A stretch of DNA of 64,000 bases from Xanthomonas sp. NCPPB 1128 (lineage in GTDB: Bacteria > Pseudomonadota > Gammaproteobacteria > Xanthomonadales > Xanthomonadaceae): NCBI RefSeq assembly GCF_001043115.1, contig NZ_LFME01000016.1, positions 1 through 64,000 on the forward strand. The letters run 5' to 3'. Made by a program: the position numbers and the translations under genes. Each line of letters opens with the position of its first letter. Position 1 is the first letter of the stretch. Positions 9,501-16,803 of this stretch are shown here, piece by piece. A model generated the notes under the pieces. The model saw nothing but the letters and a program-made list of their open reading frames with translations. It did no database searches and was not told where the DNA came from.

Positions 9501-11927
9501 CTGCCAGCCCGGCGCATCTCGCTGCAAAGCCCCGCGCTGGCCAGCATGATCAAGGACGCCCATGACTTGGCCGAGTGGGTCGCCACTTATGACGAGCTGC
9601 TCGACAAACGCCAACTTCAGCACAACGACATCACCGTCGTCCGCTATCGCCGCGGCTCCACTAACGGCCGCAATATGATCGTAAGCTCGACCTCCGAACT
9701 GCGTCTGCTAGGCGTGCTAGTGCGCCGCCGCTTGGACGAGCTGAATTTGCAACTCGATGCTTCCGAGGTCCAGGCCGCCGCTGACAAGGCCAAGCGCGAT
9801 GCGCTATCGGTCTCCGGCGATATCGTTTTGCGCGCAGCCAAGCGTGGCGTATCCGCAGGCGAAATGATCGGCCTGGTGCTTAGCCGCTATTTGCTCGCAG
9901 AGGAATTCAGAGCCGCCGCTGGCGGCGGGCAGATACTGACGGCGTACTTCCTGCTCGACGACTACGCAAGCTGGCTTTCGCAGCCAGAGAGCCGTATCGC
10001 CGACATCCTTGCGCTCAATGTCGAGGAACGGGAGGAGCGCGTTCGCGTAGTGATCTCAATCGTCGAATCCAAATACGTCGCCGCCGACAGCTTGGCAAAG
10101 GCGCGCCGCGACTCCAAGGACCAGCTCCTGACCACTCTCGGCATGTTCCGCGAGGCGCTTTTCGGCGATCCCGGCCGGCTCGACCGGGACGTGTGGTTAG
10201 CCCGCCTGGCCGATATGCTCATCGACGCCGACATCCCGCCAGGCATGACGGGCCTGATGGAGCGCGCGCGCTCGAAACTTCGTGAGGGCGATGTAGATAT
10301 CTCGCTGCGGGGCTACTCCCACGTCTACGTTCACACCTCGGACGCCGGCTCGGTTTCCGCCTCCGACCAGGAGCTTTTGGAAGATTCCGACGGCGTGAAA
10401 TCCTGGCAAGAGGTCTTCGATCGGTCCGATCTGCGAAAGCTCGCCGAGGCCTACGCTAAGGGCACCGGGGGACTCGGCGCCCGCGCTGCGCTGGGACCCC
10501 ACCAGCCCTGGGATGGGCATGGCTTCAAAAGGCCTGCCCCGCGCGTGCCATGGCTCGCCGCCATAGGCCAGCTCGCTAGCGGGGTGGGCGTGCTGTTGGA
10601 AGAAGCTCCAGGGGAAGATGAAGCCGCCGCCGCGACTCCGGGCACTAGCCTGGCGCAAGAGCCTTCGCAGGCTGCGCAAATCCCCGCCAAAGCTGACACC
10701 GTACCGCCGGCTCCGGCCCCAAGCCCTGCGCTGGCCGGCAACCTTGGTGCCGCTTTCTCAAAGCTGGTTGCCTCCAAGTTCGCGGGTGGCGCGCAGTTCG
10801 ACGCTGAGCGGGAGGAGTGGGCCCAGGAAGTCACCAAGAAGCTCAAAGCCGCGCTTAACAGTTACGGGCTACAAGCGGCCATTTTGGGGACGCGTCTGAC
10901 CCCCAATGGTTGCTTGGTGCGCCTAGCTGGCTCCGACCGGCTGCGCGTCGAAGACATTGAGAACAAGCGCACCCAGCTTCTGACCACGCACGCGATCAAT
11001 CTCGTCACTGTCCAGCCCAAGCCCGGCGAGATTGTGGTGACGGTCGCCGGCTCCAAACGCCAGTCCGTGTCGCTCTGGGAGCTGTGGTCTCGCCGCGAGC
11101 TCAACCGCAACGTCGCCGGCATCAATACGTCATTCCTCTTGGGCCTCCAAGAGATCAACGGCGCACTGCTGTATCTGAACCTTGGCTCGGAGTTTGGCGG
11201 GCTTTCGTCTCACGAGCCGCATTCGCTGGTGGCAGGTGCAACCGGTAGCGGCAAATCGGTGCTGATTCAGGCGCTAATCTTGGACATCGCTGCGACCAAC
11301 TCAAGGGATCTAGCGCAACTCATTTTGATCGATCCCAAAATGGGGGTCGATTACGCACCTTTGGCTGACTTGCCGCATATGCGCGATGAGATAGTTACAA
11401 CGAAGGAGAAGGCTAGCGAGGTACTCAAAGCGCTCGTTCAGGAGATGGAAGATCGCTATCGCGCGTTCGCGAAAGTCCGATCTCGGGATCTGCCGGCCTA
11501 CAACTCTAAGGTTTCGTCCGAGGAGCGCATGCCTATGGTGTTCTTGATCCATGACGAGTTCGCTGACTGGATGCTCGACGATGCCTACAAGGCGGCAGTG
11601 GGAGCCGCGGTTCAGCGGCTCGGCGTGAAGGCCCGTGCGGCCGGTATCCACTTGATCTTCGCGGCCCAGCGCCCCGACAAGGACGTGATGCCGATGCAGC
11701 TTCGGGAAAACCTGGGCAATCGCCTCATATTGAAGGTATCCAGCGAAGCGACATCCAAGATTGCGCTTGATCGACCGGGCGCCGAGCTGTTGCTCGGTCG
11801 AGGACATCTGGCCGCCAAACTCAACGGTGAACAAGGGCTCGTGTTCGCGCAAGCGCCGTTCCTTTCGGATCAGGAGATTGAGGCTGCGGTGGCAGCTATA
11901 GCCGCGGACAAAGAGGGCGCCGAATGA
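6522..11927 (+). CDS. sspH: SspH/DptH-like giant ATPase with C-terminal FtsK/HerA motor
   Basis: An 1801-residue protein; ATG 6522 follows GGAAGGGG. Residues 1-1360 are a long helical body with no motif I can name. A Pro/Ala-rich linker lies at about 1362-1405. The C-terminal 390 residues form an FtsK/HerA-type DNA translocase: Walker A GATGSGKS at 1572-1579, a strand IDPKMGVDYAPL, and Walker B VFLIHDE ending at about 1679, followed by FAAQRPDKDVM and ENLGNRLILKV segments typical of the family. The size and C-terminal motor match the H component of DndFGH/SspFGH. No nuclease motif is evident, so cleavage may come from a partner or from an unrecognised part of this protein. Its stop overlaps the next start (ATGA). 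Confidence 0.65.
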   Translation: MLTDRIIGRVGADILAKRVSNPGQSGDSAALFRLDKLSSSQIAAVARAILANPDLLARVDLMIPEALVDAQSLPPEILIPHNAGYVRNNAATVKAAILTANGNEHNLADTLGHVMAIGAKEMRADPESWVEAALHTGGLAPVPDDRSVFHAALGGLLASSELSLVQLGEFCSEIVEAMSIRGLAIRDALGFAMPRAGLPRDTGFFSNAKSFGPLRKPWQKAFAKLFTQRAPLLKKLRQNGQPLDSDELIERIEANAAEITDAARLALVAFVNAPAGDQEVSSALAQFEWEADGVYLAFDKPKEKQFGLADSTIRFLDHDCDQENSLDLEGRQFLEDLKSRERRSDFTEDDEEFFIKYRRLLEQDAKLCARWEKALYGKPIECNDFFDGFARVVNSLHAGLRETEGERILRFTVTKGRKEWRERFNYDAGSYFSAMYRGLKELMGSKADWKVERLGNASLPDPLFDYEAFFAKEKELRSDKKNKMRPNSSLSRMALQIKFDVALIQFFNGKENVLARTQLLWSYKPTSIGLSMVADMRRLLEKGAAGCTEVPRRLVSKKGGVQNVSLLDTGTLEATYSTDAGSLVPAASRLRSLRHEIKGRIKDLAEGGYLTPPQRDEVKASWDKFEEDYIKAMEDFVSIGLHGEAVMRQAESFGALMATLMSQARGDVCRSRLVSEILSVGTARVAGDNPALIIPPWHPERMKALAVKSRRVAGFATHLLSSSNILYGDREIFMREFSDEIAHPFYPEIAVLNRAGAPTLVSESSTVNGYSLLESPTRGNQDAMTDVDPAAAAKQVRELLERYVGLQPHEASNLSVVLYNADAAELPLATVRELSSIQEDGKLQCSVSVRHSDPAKLRSVYGELVNKAGEDPDLPVVSETSDNFISRLRIAVTPISATPSESAQGFKAFDVAFLHDVVSRAAQSEWLSVTWTNDRPNLEHAPSRWSYRSVSGENELKSTTFLACPWQTASGWAYVSAVAAVCRQLDALPGERFLPARRISLQSPALASMIKDAHDLAEWVATYDELLDKRQLQHNDITVVRYRRGSTNGRNMIVSSTSELRLLGVLVRRRLDELNLQLDASEVQAAADKAKRDALSVSGDIVLRAAKRGVSAGEMIGLVLSRYLLAEEFRAAAGGGQILTAYFLLDDYASWLSQPESRIADILALNVEEREERVRVVISIVESKYVAADSLAKARRDSKDQLLTTLGMFREALFGDPGRLDRDVWLARLADMLIDADIPPGMTGLMERARSKLREGDVDISLRGYSHVYVHTSDAGSVSASDQELLEDSDGVKSWQEVFDRSDLRKLAEAYAKGTGGLGARAALGPHQPWDGHGFKRPAPRVPWLAAIGQLASGVGVLLEEAPGEDEAAAATPGTSLAQEPSQAAQIPAKADTVPPAPAPSPALAGNLGAAFSKLVASKFAGGAQFDAEREEWAQEVTKKLKAALNSYGLQAAILGTRLTPNGCLVRLAGSDRLRVEDIENKRTQLLTTHAINLVTVQPKPGEIVVTVAGSKRQSVSLWELWSRRELNRNVAGINTSFLLGLQEINGALLYLNLGSEFGGLSSHEPHSLVAGATGSGKSVLIQALILDIAATNSRDLAQLILIDPKMGVDYAPLADLPHMRDEIVTTKEKASEVLKALVQEMEDRYRAFAKVRSRDLPAYNSKVSSEERMPMVFLIHDEFADWMLDDAYKAAVGAAVQRLGVKARAAGIHLIFAAQRPDKDVMPMQLRENLGNRLILKVSSEATSKIALDRPGAELLLGRGHLAAKLNGEQGLVFAQAPFLSDQEIEAAVAAIAADKEGAE

Positions 11928-12631
11928 AGATCGAGGAAGCGACTGACACGATCGCTAAGTTCTTCAATGACCTGATAGGTGCGTGGGTGCCTGGATCCGT
12001 CTTGGCGGTTGGTCTGACGCTCATGCACCTTGGCCCAGCTCAACTCAAGTCAGTGTTCAAGCTCGGCGACTCTACCGCTGCGGCCCTAACGTTCGCTGGA
12101 GTCCTTTTCGCTGGCGGGCATGCTTTGCTTGCCCTTCATGAACAGGCTTTTAAGAGGCTGCTGGCCAGGGTCAAGATCGCAAAGGTGTTTGACGAAGCAG
12201 GAGCGAAGAAGCGCCAGTCTTACGAATGGTTCGCCGAGCTGGTCAAGACTCAGCAGACTGGCTCCAGTGCGAAAGATTGGGACTACAACGACTTGCGAAG
12301 TGTGGCCTTCTCCGTTTCCACTGAGGCCTCGTCTATGGGTCGCAGGTTTATGTTTATTTCACTGTTGTGCAATGGCGTTGGTACTGCGCTGGCGATCGTT
12401 GCCATCGACTTTGCAGCGTGTTCATTGCTCTCACCCAAGTTACTTTTCGCCTACGATCAAGCGGCGCCTTGGTGGGCGCAGACGCTCTTGCTTTTGGGCC
12501 TGGCGTTGGCGCTCTTCAAGCGCGGCGAGGTTTTCTACAGCCGCGCGATGGCGACTCCCTTTTCGATCGCGGTCGCGGAGCTGAAATTTAAGAAGGATGC
12601 CAATGCTGGCAAGACCACTCCCAACCCTTAG
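11924..12631 (+). CDS. membrane protein coupled to sspH
   Basis: A 235-residue protein with the ATG inside the sspH stop (ATGA). Four hydrophobic helices are visible: about 20-40 and 50-70 near the N-terminus, then about 143-165 and 183-205, separated by a 70-residue charged cytosolic loop (RLLARVKIAKVF to SSMGRR). No family is recognised and no signal peptide is present. Tight coupling to SspFGH and to the deoxyribosyltransferase-like gene downstream argues for a shared job. A membrane anchor or effector is one option. It is not part of the PT restriction modules I know. Confidence 0.6.
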   Translation: MKIEEATDTIAKFFNDLIGAWVPGSVLAVGLTLMHLGPAQLKSVFKLGDSTAAALTFAGVLFAGGHALLALHEQAFKRLLARVKIAKVFDEAGAKKRQSYEWFAELVKTQQTGSSAKDWDYNDLRSVAFSVSTEASSMGRRFMFISLLCNGVGTALAIVAIDFAACSLLSPKLLFAYDQAAPWWAQTLLLLGLALALFKRGEVFYSRAMATPFSIAVAELKFKKDANAGKTTPNP

Positions 12632-13001
12632 AAAGATCTATCTGGCAGGCGGCTTCAGATCGAATTGGCAGGCGGAGGTGACTTCTCGCCTGGCCGGATC
12701 ATTTGAACTAATCGATCCGAGCTCCCACAACATCCAAGACCCTTCCGAATACACGCGATGGGACTTGGAGGCCGTTCGCAAATCCGATATCGTCTTGGCC
12801 AACATGGAGGCGTCTAACCCCGGCGGATATTCGCTCGCGCTGGAGGTCGGATTCGCGAACGCGCTAGGCAAACGAATCTTCATGGTCGACCAGATCGAGG
12901 ATCCCACGGTGAGGCGCTACTTCGAGATGGTACGTCAGTGTTCGGAGCGTGTTTTTCTAAAACTAGGCGATGCTCTCGATCACCTCTTGTCGCTGGACTA
13001 A
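12603..13001 (+). CDS. nucleoside 2-deoxyribosyltransferase-like protein
   Basis: A 132-residue protein. ATG 12603 is preferred over ATG 12597 because AAGAAGG is correctly spaced only for the former. The start overlaps the preceding gene by 29 bases. The pattern IYLAGGF, then D-P, then WDLEAVRKSDIVLANM, then GGYSLALEVGFANALGKRI is that of the nucleoside deoxyribosyltransferase (NDT/RCL) fold, which includes enzymes breaking N-glycosidic bonds of deoxynucleosides or deoxynucleotides. The Glu in LALEVGFA is placed like the family's catalytic Glu. In this setting it might alter or deplete nucleotides, but its substrate is unknown. The TAA overlaps the stop of the convergent gene. Confidence 0.6.
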   Translation: MLARPLPTLRKIYLAGGFRSNWQAEVTSRLAGSFELIDPSSHNIQDPSEYTRWDLEAVRKSDIVLANMEASNPGGYSLALEVGFANALGKRIFMVDQIEDPTVRRYFEMVRQCSERVFLKLGDALDHLLSLD

Positions 13002-15964
13002 AAAGATTCACCTAGCTGCATCGCGTATTCCTTGAGGATGTCGCTCGGCAGTCCCCAGCGCCGCCACAAATAAGCGATAAGCCAGTGGTGCCCTCTTTGG
13101 GGGTGCCCACCAATGACTCCGAGACTGTTGCATGCGGCTGCAAGACGATAAAATTTAATAGGGGCAGTCTTTGCGTCTCGGGCATCACGCTCGAATTGTG
13201 CAATCGCCGCTTCGAGATTGAGCAGCGCCTTCAATGTGTGGACCGCGTCGCTGCCAAGTTCGTCCCACCAAACCTCGTCTATCGCGCATACAGACTCCTC
13301 CGCCCATGGAAGCAACTCCGTTCGCAACGATGTAGGAAAGGCCAGATTCTTCTCTTTGTTGCTGAAGCTGATCAGGATGATCATCCCGAACAGATTGCGA
13401 AGCGCGCTGGAACAGGCGCTAAGCTCGAAAGGATATCGGGCAAAACAGCCTTTGATCGCACCAGCAACATCGTCGATGCCAGCTTCGATGATCTCGTTGT
13501 TCGGCATGCTTGGCCAGTCGCTCTCAGCAGCGAACTCGAGGAGCAAGTGCCCAAATTCGCTGAGCGCATTGCCCAAGTATCCTCGCATGCCTATGGCATG
13601 GAACTGCTTCGCTGCTTCTGTGTAGTGAACGGCGGCATCTGACAAGTTTCCGAGATACGCCTCGCAGTTGCCGATTTGATGGTGGAGCTGCCCAGCATTG
13701 ACTGCGATGCCTTGCCCTCGAACTAGTTCGAGTGATCTGCGATAAGCATTAGCCGCTGTGGCGAATTCGCGTCTCACAAGCAACGCCCCACCCAATAAGC
13801 CATAGGAGGACGAAAGGTCATTCTGAATGTCTTCTAGGTCTGCAATCTCGTCAGATGACTTCGAAGCGAATGAGAGTGCCTCATTGAAGTGTTCAATGGC
13901 GCTAAGGGCTTGCTCATGCACTACGTCGTTGTCGTCTCGAAGACTGCCCGTTATCGCACGACAAAGAGCCACATTGCCTAACGTCTCTGGGTCATCTGAT
14001 CTGTGGCCGATTTCTTCCATCAGGGCCATCGCGGCGGTGACGTCGATGCGCTCTTGGCTTCTGTGGGCCAGGCCAACAGTCATCGTAAGCAGATTGCTGG
14101 CGCTTCGCGGCCTCTTATCGCGCAATGCAATTCGGGCTCCACGTAGCATCACCTGGCTGCCGACGTGGCCTAGGTGGATGACAAAAAAATATCGCATAAG
14201 TTCAGCGCAGATGCCCGAGGCCATTAGGCCGAGGCGCGGATCGTAGGGTTGCTTTTCTGCGAGGTCCAGCACCCTGAGCAAGTTAGGCAGTTCCTCTTCG
14301 AAGCGGCCAACCATGTTCGGAAGGCCTCCATTCTGCTCAGAGTGCGTCGAGATGACGGCCGCCATCACCGCAAAGCTTTTTGCTAGCTCCATGGTGATGC
14401 TTTTGGCCTCGTCAGGGCGTTCTTTACTCCATCGAGCGACTGCATAGCTCGCAATTGGCGACAACATGCGGACGCGCTCACGTGGTTCGCCGCGGTTCGT
14501 CCCCTCGATGAGGCCCCATCGCCAAGCGCCCGCAATTGCCGACCTTCCGTCGCCAACCCACTCTTGGCTATCTTCCAGCATCCGGCTGAATAGTCCGCCT
14601 GGTGCATTTGCTATCAGATACAGGAGCTTTCGCTCGTCCTCCGAAAGTGCGTCATATGCGAGAGAAAGGCACGCCCTAAGAGAGGTGCGCCGGTTTTGCG
14701 ACGACCTCTTTTGAACTTCCAGTAGGTCGGCGCCACGCCGACGAATTTGGTCCAGCGCGATGGCGCTTGATCCAAAGTGGTTGATCAACATCGCTTCAAG
14801 GCGCAAGGTCAGAGGGTGGCCGTCTGCGAACGCGACGAGTTCCTGCCAGCTGCTCGCATCGGTTGGTGTGCCGGGGCGTAGGTAGTGGGAGAGAATCTGC
14901 TCGCCAGCTTCAACTTCAATTCCTGCTAGCCGCACGTAACTGTCCACTCGGGTTTGCGCCAAGTCCACCTGCGACGTGATGATGATCTGCGTTTCGATCA
15001 ATTGTGTCTGCAGTTGCGTGATCCAATCGTCAACCGCGTCGATTTCCCGGGCTTGGATTTGTTCCAGTCCATCGATGACTAAGCATGCCTGCAGCTTGTC
15101 TAGGGCGGATTCCAGCGATCCACCACCTCCTTGCTGGGCGCTGCGAAGCGAAACCTCCAAAGCCGCCCTCATCGCCTCAATGCCGTCGTATCGTTCTGCC
15201 TCGACCCAGAGCACGGGCCGTTCCGTGTCGGTGGCTTGAAGCGCCCTTAGCACAAGTTGAGTCTTGCCTATGCCACCTGGCCCATGCACAAGAAGATATC
15301 GGTCGGTGCGCAGCGAGTCACGGATACGTTCCAGTTCCTCCGCGCGACCGACAAATACTGGATCAGGTGAGGGCGACGGAAAGTGATGTCTGAGCTTCAA
15401 GCGGCTCCGTAGGTTTCCTCTGAGTCGATCAATTCCTGATGCTTTGAGGCCTCTGAGCTCTTCCGTCGGAAGACTATGGTGCGCGTCATGCTCGTTATGG
15501 CATGCCGAGCAAATCCTAAGAAGATTGTGATGATGGTTGCATCGAGAGTCCGCCCAAGGATCGATGTGCGCCGTCTGCACTGCGACACCCGAACCACACC
15601 GCATGCAACACCCACCGCTTTCGGCGTGCAGATATGCAAGCACCTTTTGTGGCAAGTCGCGGCGCGCTTCGCCTGCCTCGGCCCACGGTTCCATTAGGTA
15701 GCGGTCGAATGCCTCGAGATCCGAAACAAGAAATCGAGTCGAGCCTTCGACTTCATGAGTCGGCAGTTGGCGACTGTCCCCTGGGCGCTTCTGAAAACTA
15801 CGGCTCGTATAAAAGAACAATAGCTCAGGAGTAATTCCGAGATGCAGAGCCGCTTCCGCAGCAATCAGCCAATCTTTCGACAAAGGAAGCAAAGCTTCGG
15901 GGCCTGGCGAGGGAGTACCCATCTCGCTTCCGCTAGGAGGGGATTGGGACGCGGCTTCCTTCAC
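12998..15964 (-). CDS. HTH-HNH-NB-ARC-TPR (STAND) nuclease coupled to sspD
   Basis: A 988-residue protein. Residues 30-95 resemble an excisionase/MerR-like helix-turn-helix. Residues 117-160 form an HNH module with zinc-type cysteines: Cys119/120/123, His133-x-Asp135, His146-Asn147, Cys152/155 and His159. A STAND ATPase follows, with Walker A GPGGIGKT at 228-235 and Walker B CLVIDGLEQ at about 294-302. The C-terminal half is built of TPR-like helical repeats (for example GQLHHQIGNCEAYLGNLSDAAVHY). In known STAND proteins such repeats sense a ligand and the N-terminal nuclease is released on oligomerization. The ATG overlaps the sspD stop as ATGA, so it is the last gene of the PT operon. Its base composition is visibly less GC-rich than sspC. 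It could be an extra effector, a PT-dependent nuclease or an independent anti-phage gene. Confidence 0.7.
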   Translation of the reverse strand: MKEAASQSPPSGSEMGTPSPGPEALLPLSKDWLIAAEAALHLGITPELLFFYTSRSFQKRPGDSRQLPTHEVEGSTRFLVSDLEAFDRYLMEPWAEAGEARRDLPQKVLAYLHAESGGCCMRCGSGVAVQTAHIDPWADSRCNHHHNLLRICSACHNEHDAHHSLPTEELRGLKASGIDRLRGNLRSRLKLRHHFPSPSPDPVFVGRAEELERIRDSLRTDRYLLVHGPGGIGKTQLVLRALQATDTERPVLWVEAERYDGIEAMRAALEVSLRSAQQGGGGSLESALDKLQACLVIDGLEQIQAREIDAVDDWITQLQTQLIETQIIITSQVDLAQTRVDSYVRLAGIEVEAGEQILSHYLRPGTPTDASSWQELVAFADGHPLTLRLEAMLINHFGSSAIALDQIRRRGADLLEVQKRSSQNRRTSLRACLSLAYDALSEDERKLLYLIANAPGGLFSRMLEDSQEWVGDGRSAIAGAWRWGLIEGTNRGEPRERVRMLSPIASYAVARWSKERPDEAKSITMELAKSFAVMAAVISTHSEQNGGLPNMVGRFEEELPNLLRVLDLAEKQPYDPRLGLMASGICAELMRYFFVIHLGHVGSQVMLRGARIALRDKRPRSASNLLTMTVGLAHRSQERIDVTAAMALMEEIGHRSDDPETLGNVALCRAITGSLRDDNDVVHEQALSAIEHFNEALSFASKSSDEIADLEDIQNDLSSSYGLLGGALLVRREFATAANAYRRSLELVRGQGIAVNAGQLHHQIGNCEAYLGNLSDAAVHYTEAAKQFHAIGMRGYLGNALSEFGHLLLEFAAESDWPSMPNNEIIEAGIDDVAGAIKGCFARYPFELSACSSALRNLFGMIILISFSNKEKNLAFPTSLRTELLPWAEESVCAIDEVWWDELGSDAVHTLKALLNLEAAIAQFERDARDAKTAPIKFYRLAAACNSLGVIGGHPQRGHHWLIAYLWRRWGLPSDILKEYAMQLGESF

Positions 15965-16803
15965 TTGTGGCAGACGGCGCAGGAGCCGTTGCCGTCCTCG
16001 ACCCCGTAGATGTCGTCGATATCATCCGAGCAGGCCTTTACAGGCCGCAGCGGATTGATGGGGATGGCCTTGCGCATGCGGGCGCGGCGGCTCTCATATT
16101 CCGCTTCGATCTCCGCAATGCGTTCAGGCTGCTCCATATCTACCAGCGATTCGCCCTTCGACCAAGTGAAGGGGGAGCCATGCTCCAACGCGTCCTTCTC
16201 CAACGCCTTGGCATCTTCATATGCCTGCGGATGGCGCTCTCTCAGGCGCACCCACTCGATCTTCTGCTGGAAGAAGCAGAAGGTGCAGCCGCTGCGCGAT
16301 CGCCACTCGTAATACTTGGGATAGCCGACGCCGGAGTTCTCCAAGATGTCGATGACGCCTGCCTTGTCGATGCCCGCCTCGCGGAAGGGGAGCTTCACGA
16401 ACAGGTTGTCGGCCTTGGTCGAGTAGCCATCGCGGTAGTCCTCATCGGCGCGGATGGCCACATAGGACGTGACCTTGTCACCGTTCGCGAGCATCGGCCT
16501 GACCCAGTTCTCGAACGGGGCCAGCTTTAGCTTGCGGGTGCACCAGCGGGTGCTGGGATTGGGCAGGAAGTGGTTGTATTGGCGAAGCCAGAAGCTGAAA
16601 TCGCGGTCAGGGTTCAACCGAAGGATCGTCTTGCCAAGCTTTCCCTCAAGCTTACCCAGGAACTCGTAGACCTCGGGCAGCTCTTCGCCTGTGTCGGTAT
16701 AGAAGTATTCGATGTTGAGCTCGGGATGGCGCTCGCGCATATAGACGGCCAGAGCCGCGCTGTCCTTTCCTCCAGAGATCCCCAGGACGTGCCGCTCAGC
16801 CAT
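15961..16803 (-). CDS. sspD: SspD-like ATP pyrophosphatase (PAPS reductase family)
   Basis: A 280-residue protein with the PP-loop SGGKDS at 10-15, typical of PAPS reductase/ATP-pyrophosphatase enzymes. In PT systems (DndC, SspD) this enzyme activates the DNA backbone phosphate before sulfur is inserted. Cysteines at 88, 173, 176, 258, 275 and 278 could bind an iron-sulfur cluster as in DndC; the CTFC and CAVC pairs stand out. It overlaps sspC by 8 bases and the downstream HNH-STAND gene by 4. The linkage to a DUF4007 protein and a large ATPase favours SspD over DndC or a sulfate-assimilation CysH. Confidence 0.75.
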   Translation of the reverse strand: MAERHVLGISGGKDSAALAVYMRERHPELNIEYFYTDTGEELPEVYEFLGKLEGKLGKTILRLNPDRDFSFWLRQYNHFLPNPSTRWCTRKLKLAPFENWVRPMLANGDKVTSYVAIRADEDYRDGYSTKADNLFVKLPFREAGIDKAGVIDILENSGVGYPKYYEWRSRSGCTFCFFQQKIEWVRLRERHPQAYEDAKALEKDALEHGSPFTWSKGESLVDMEQPERIAEIEAEYESRRARMRKAIPINPLRPVKACSDDIDDIYGVEDGNGSCAVCHK

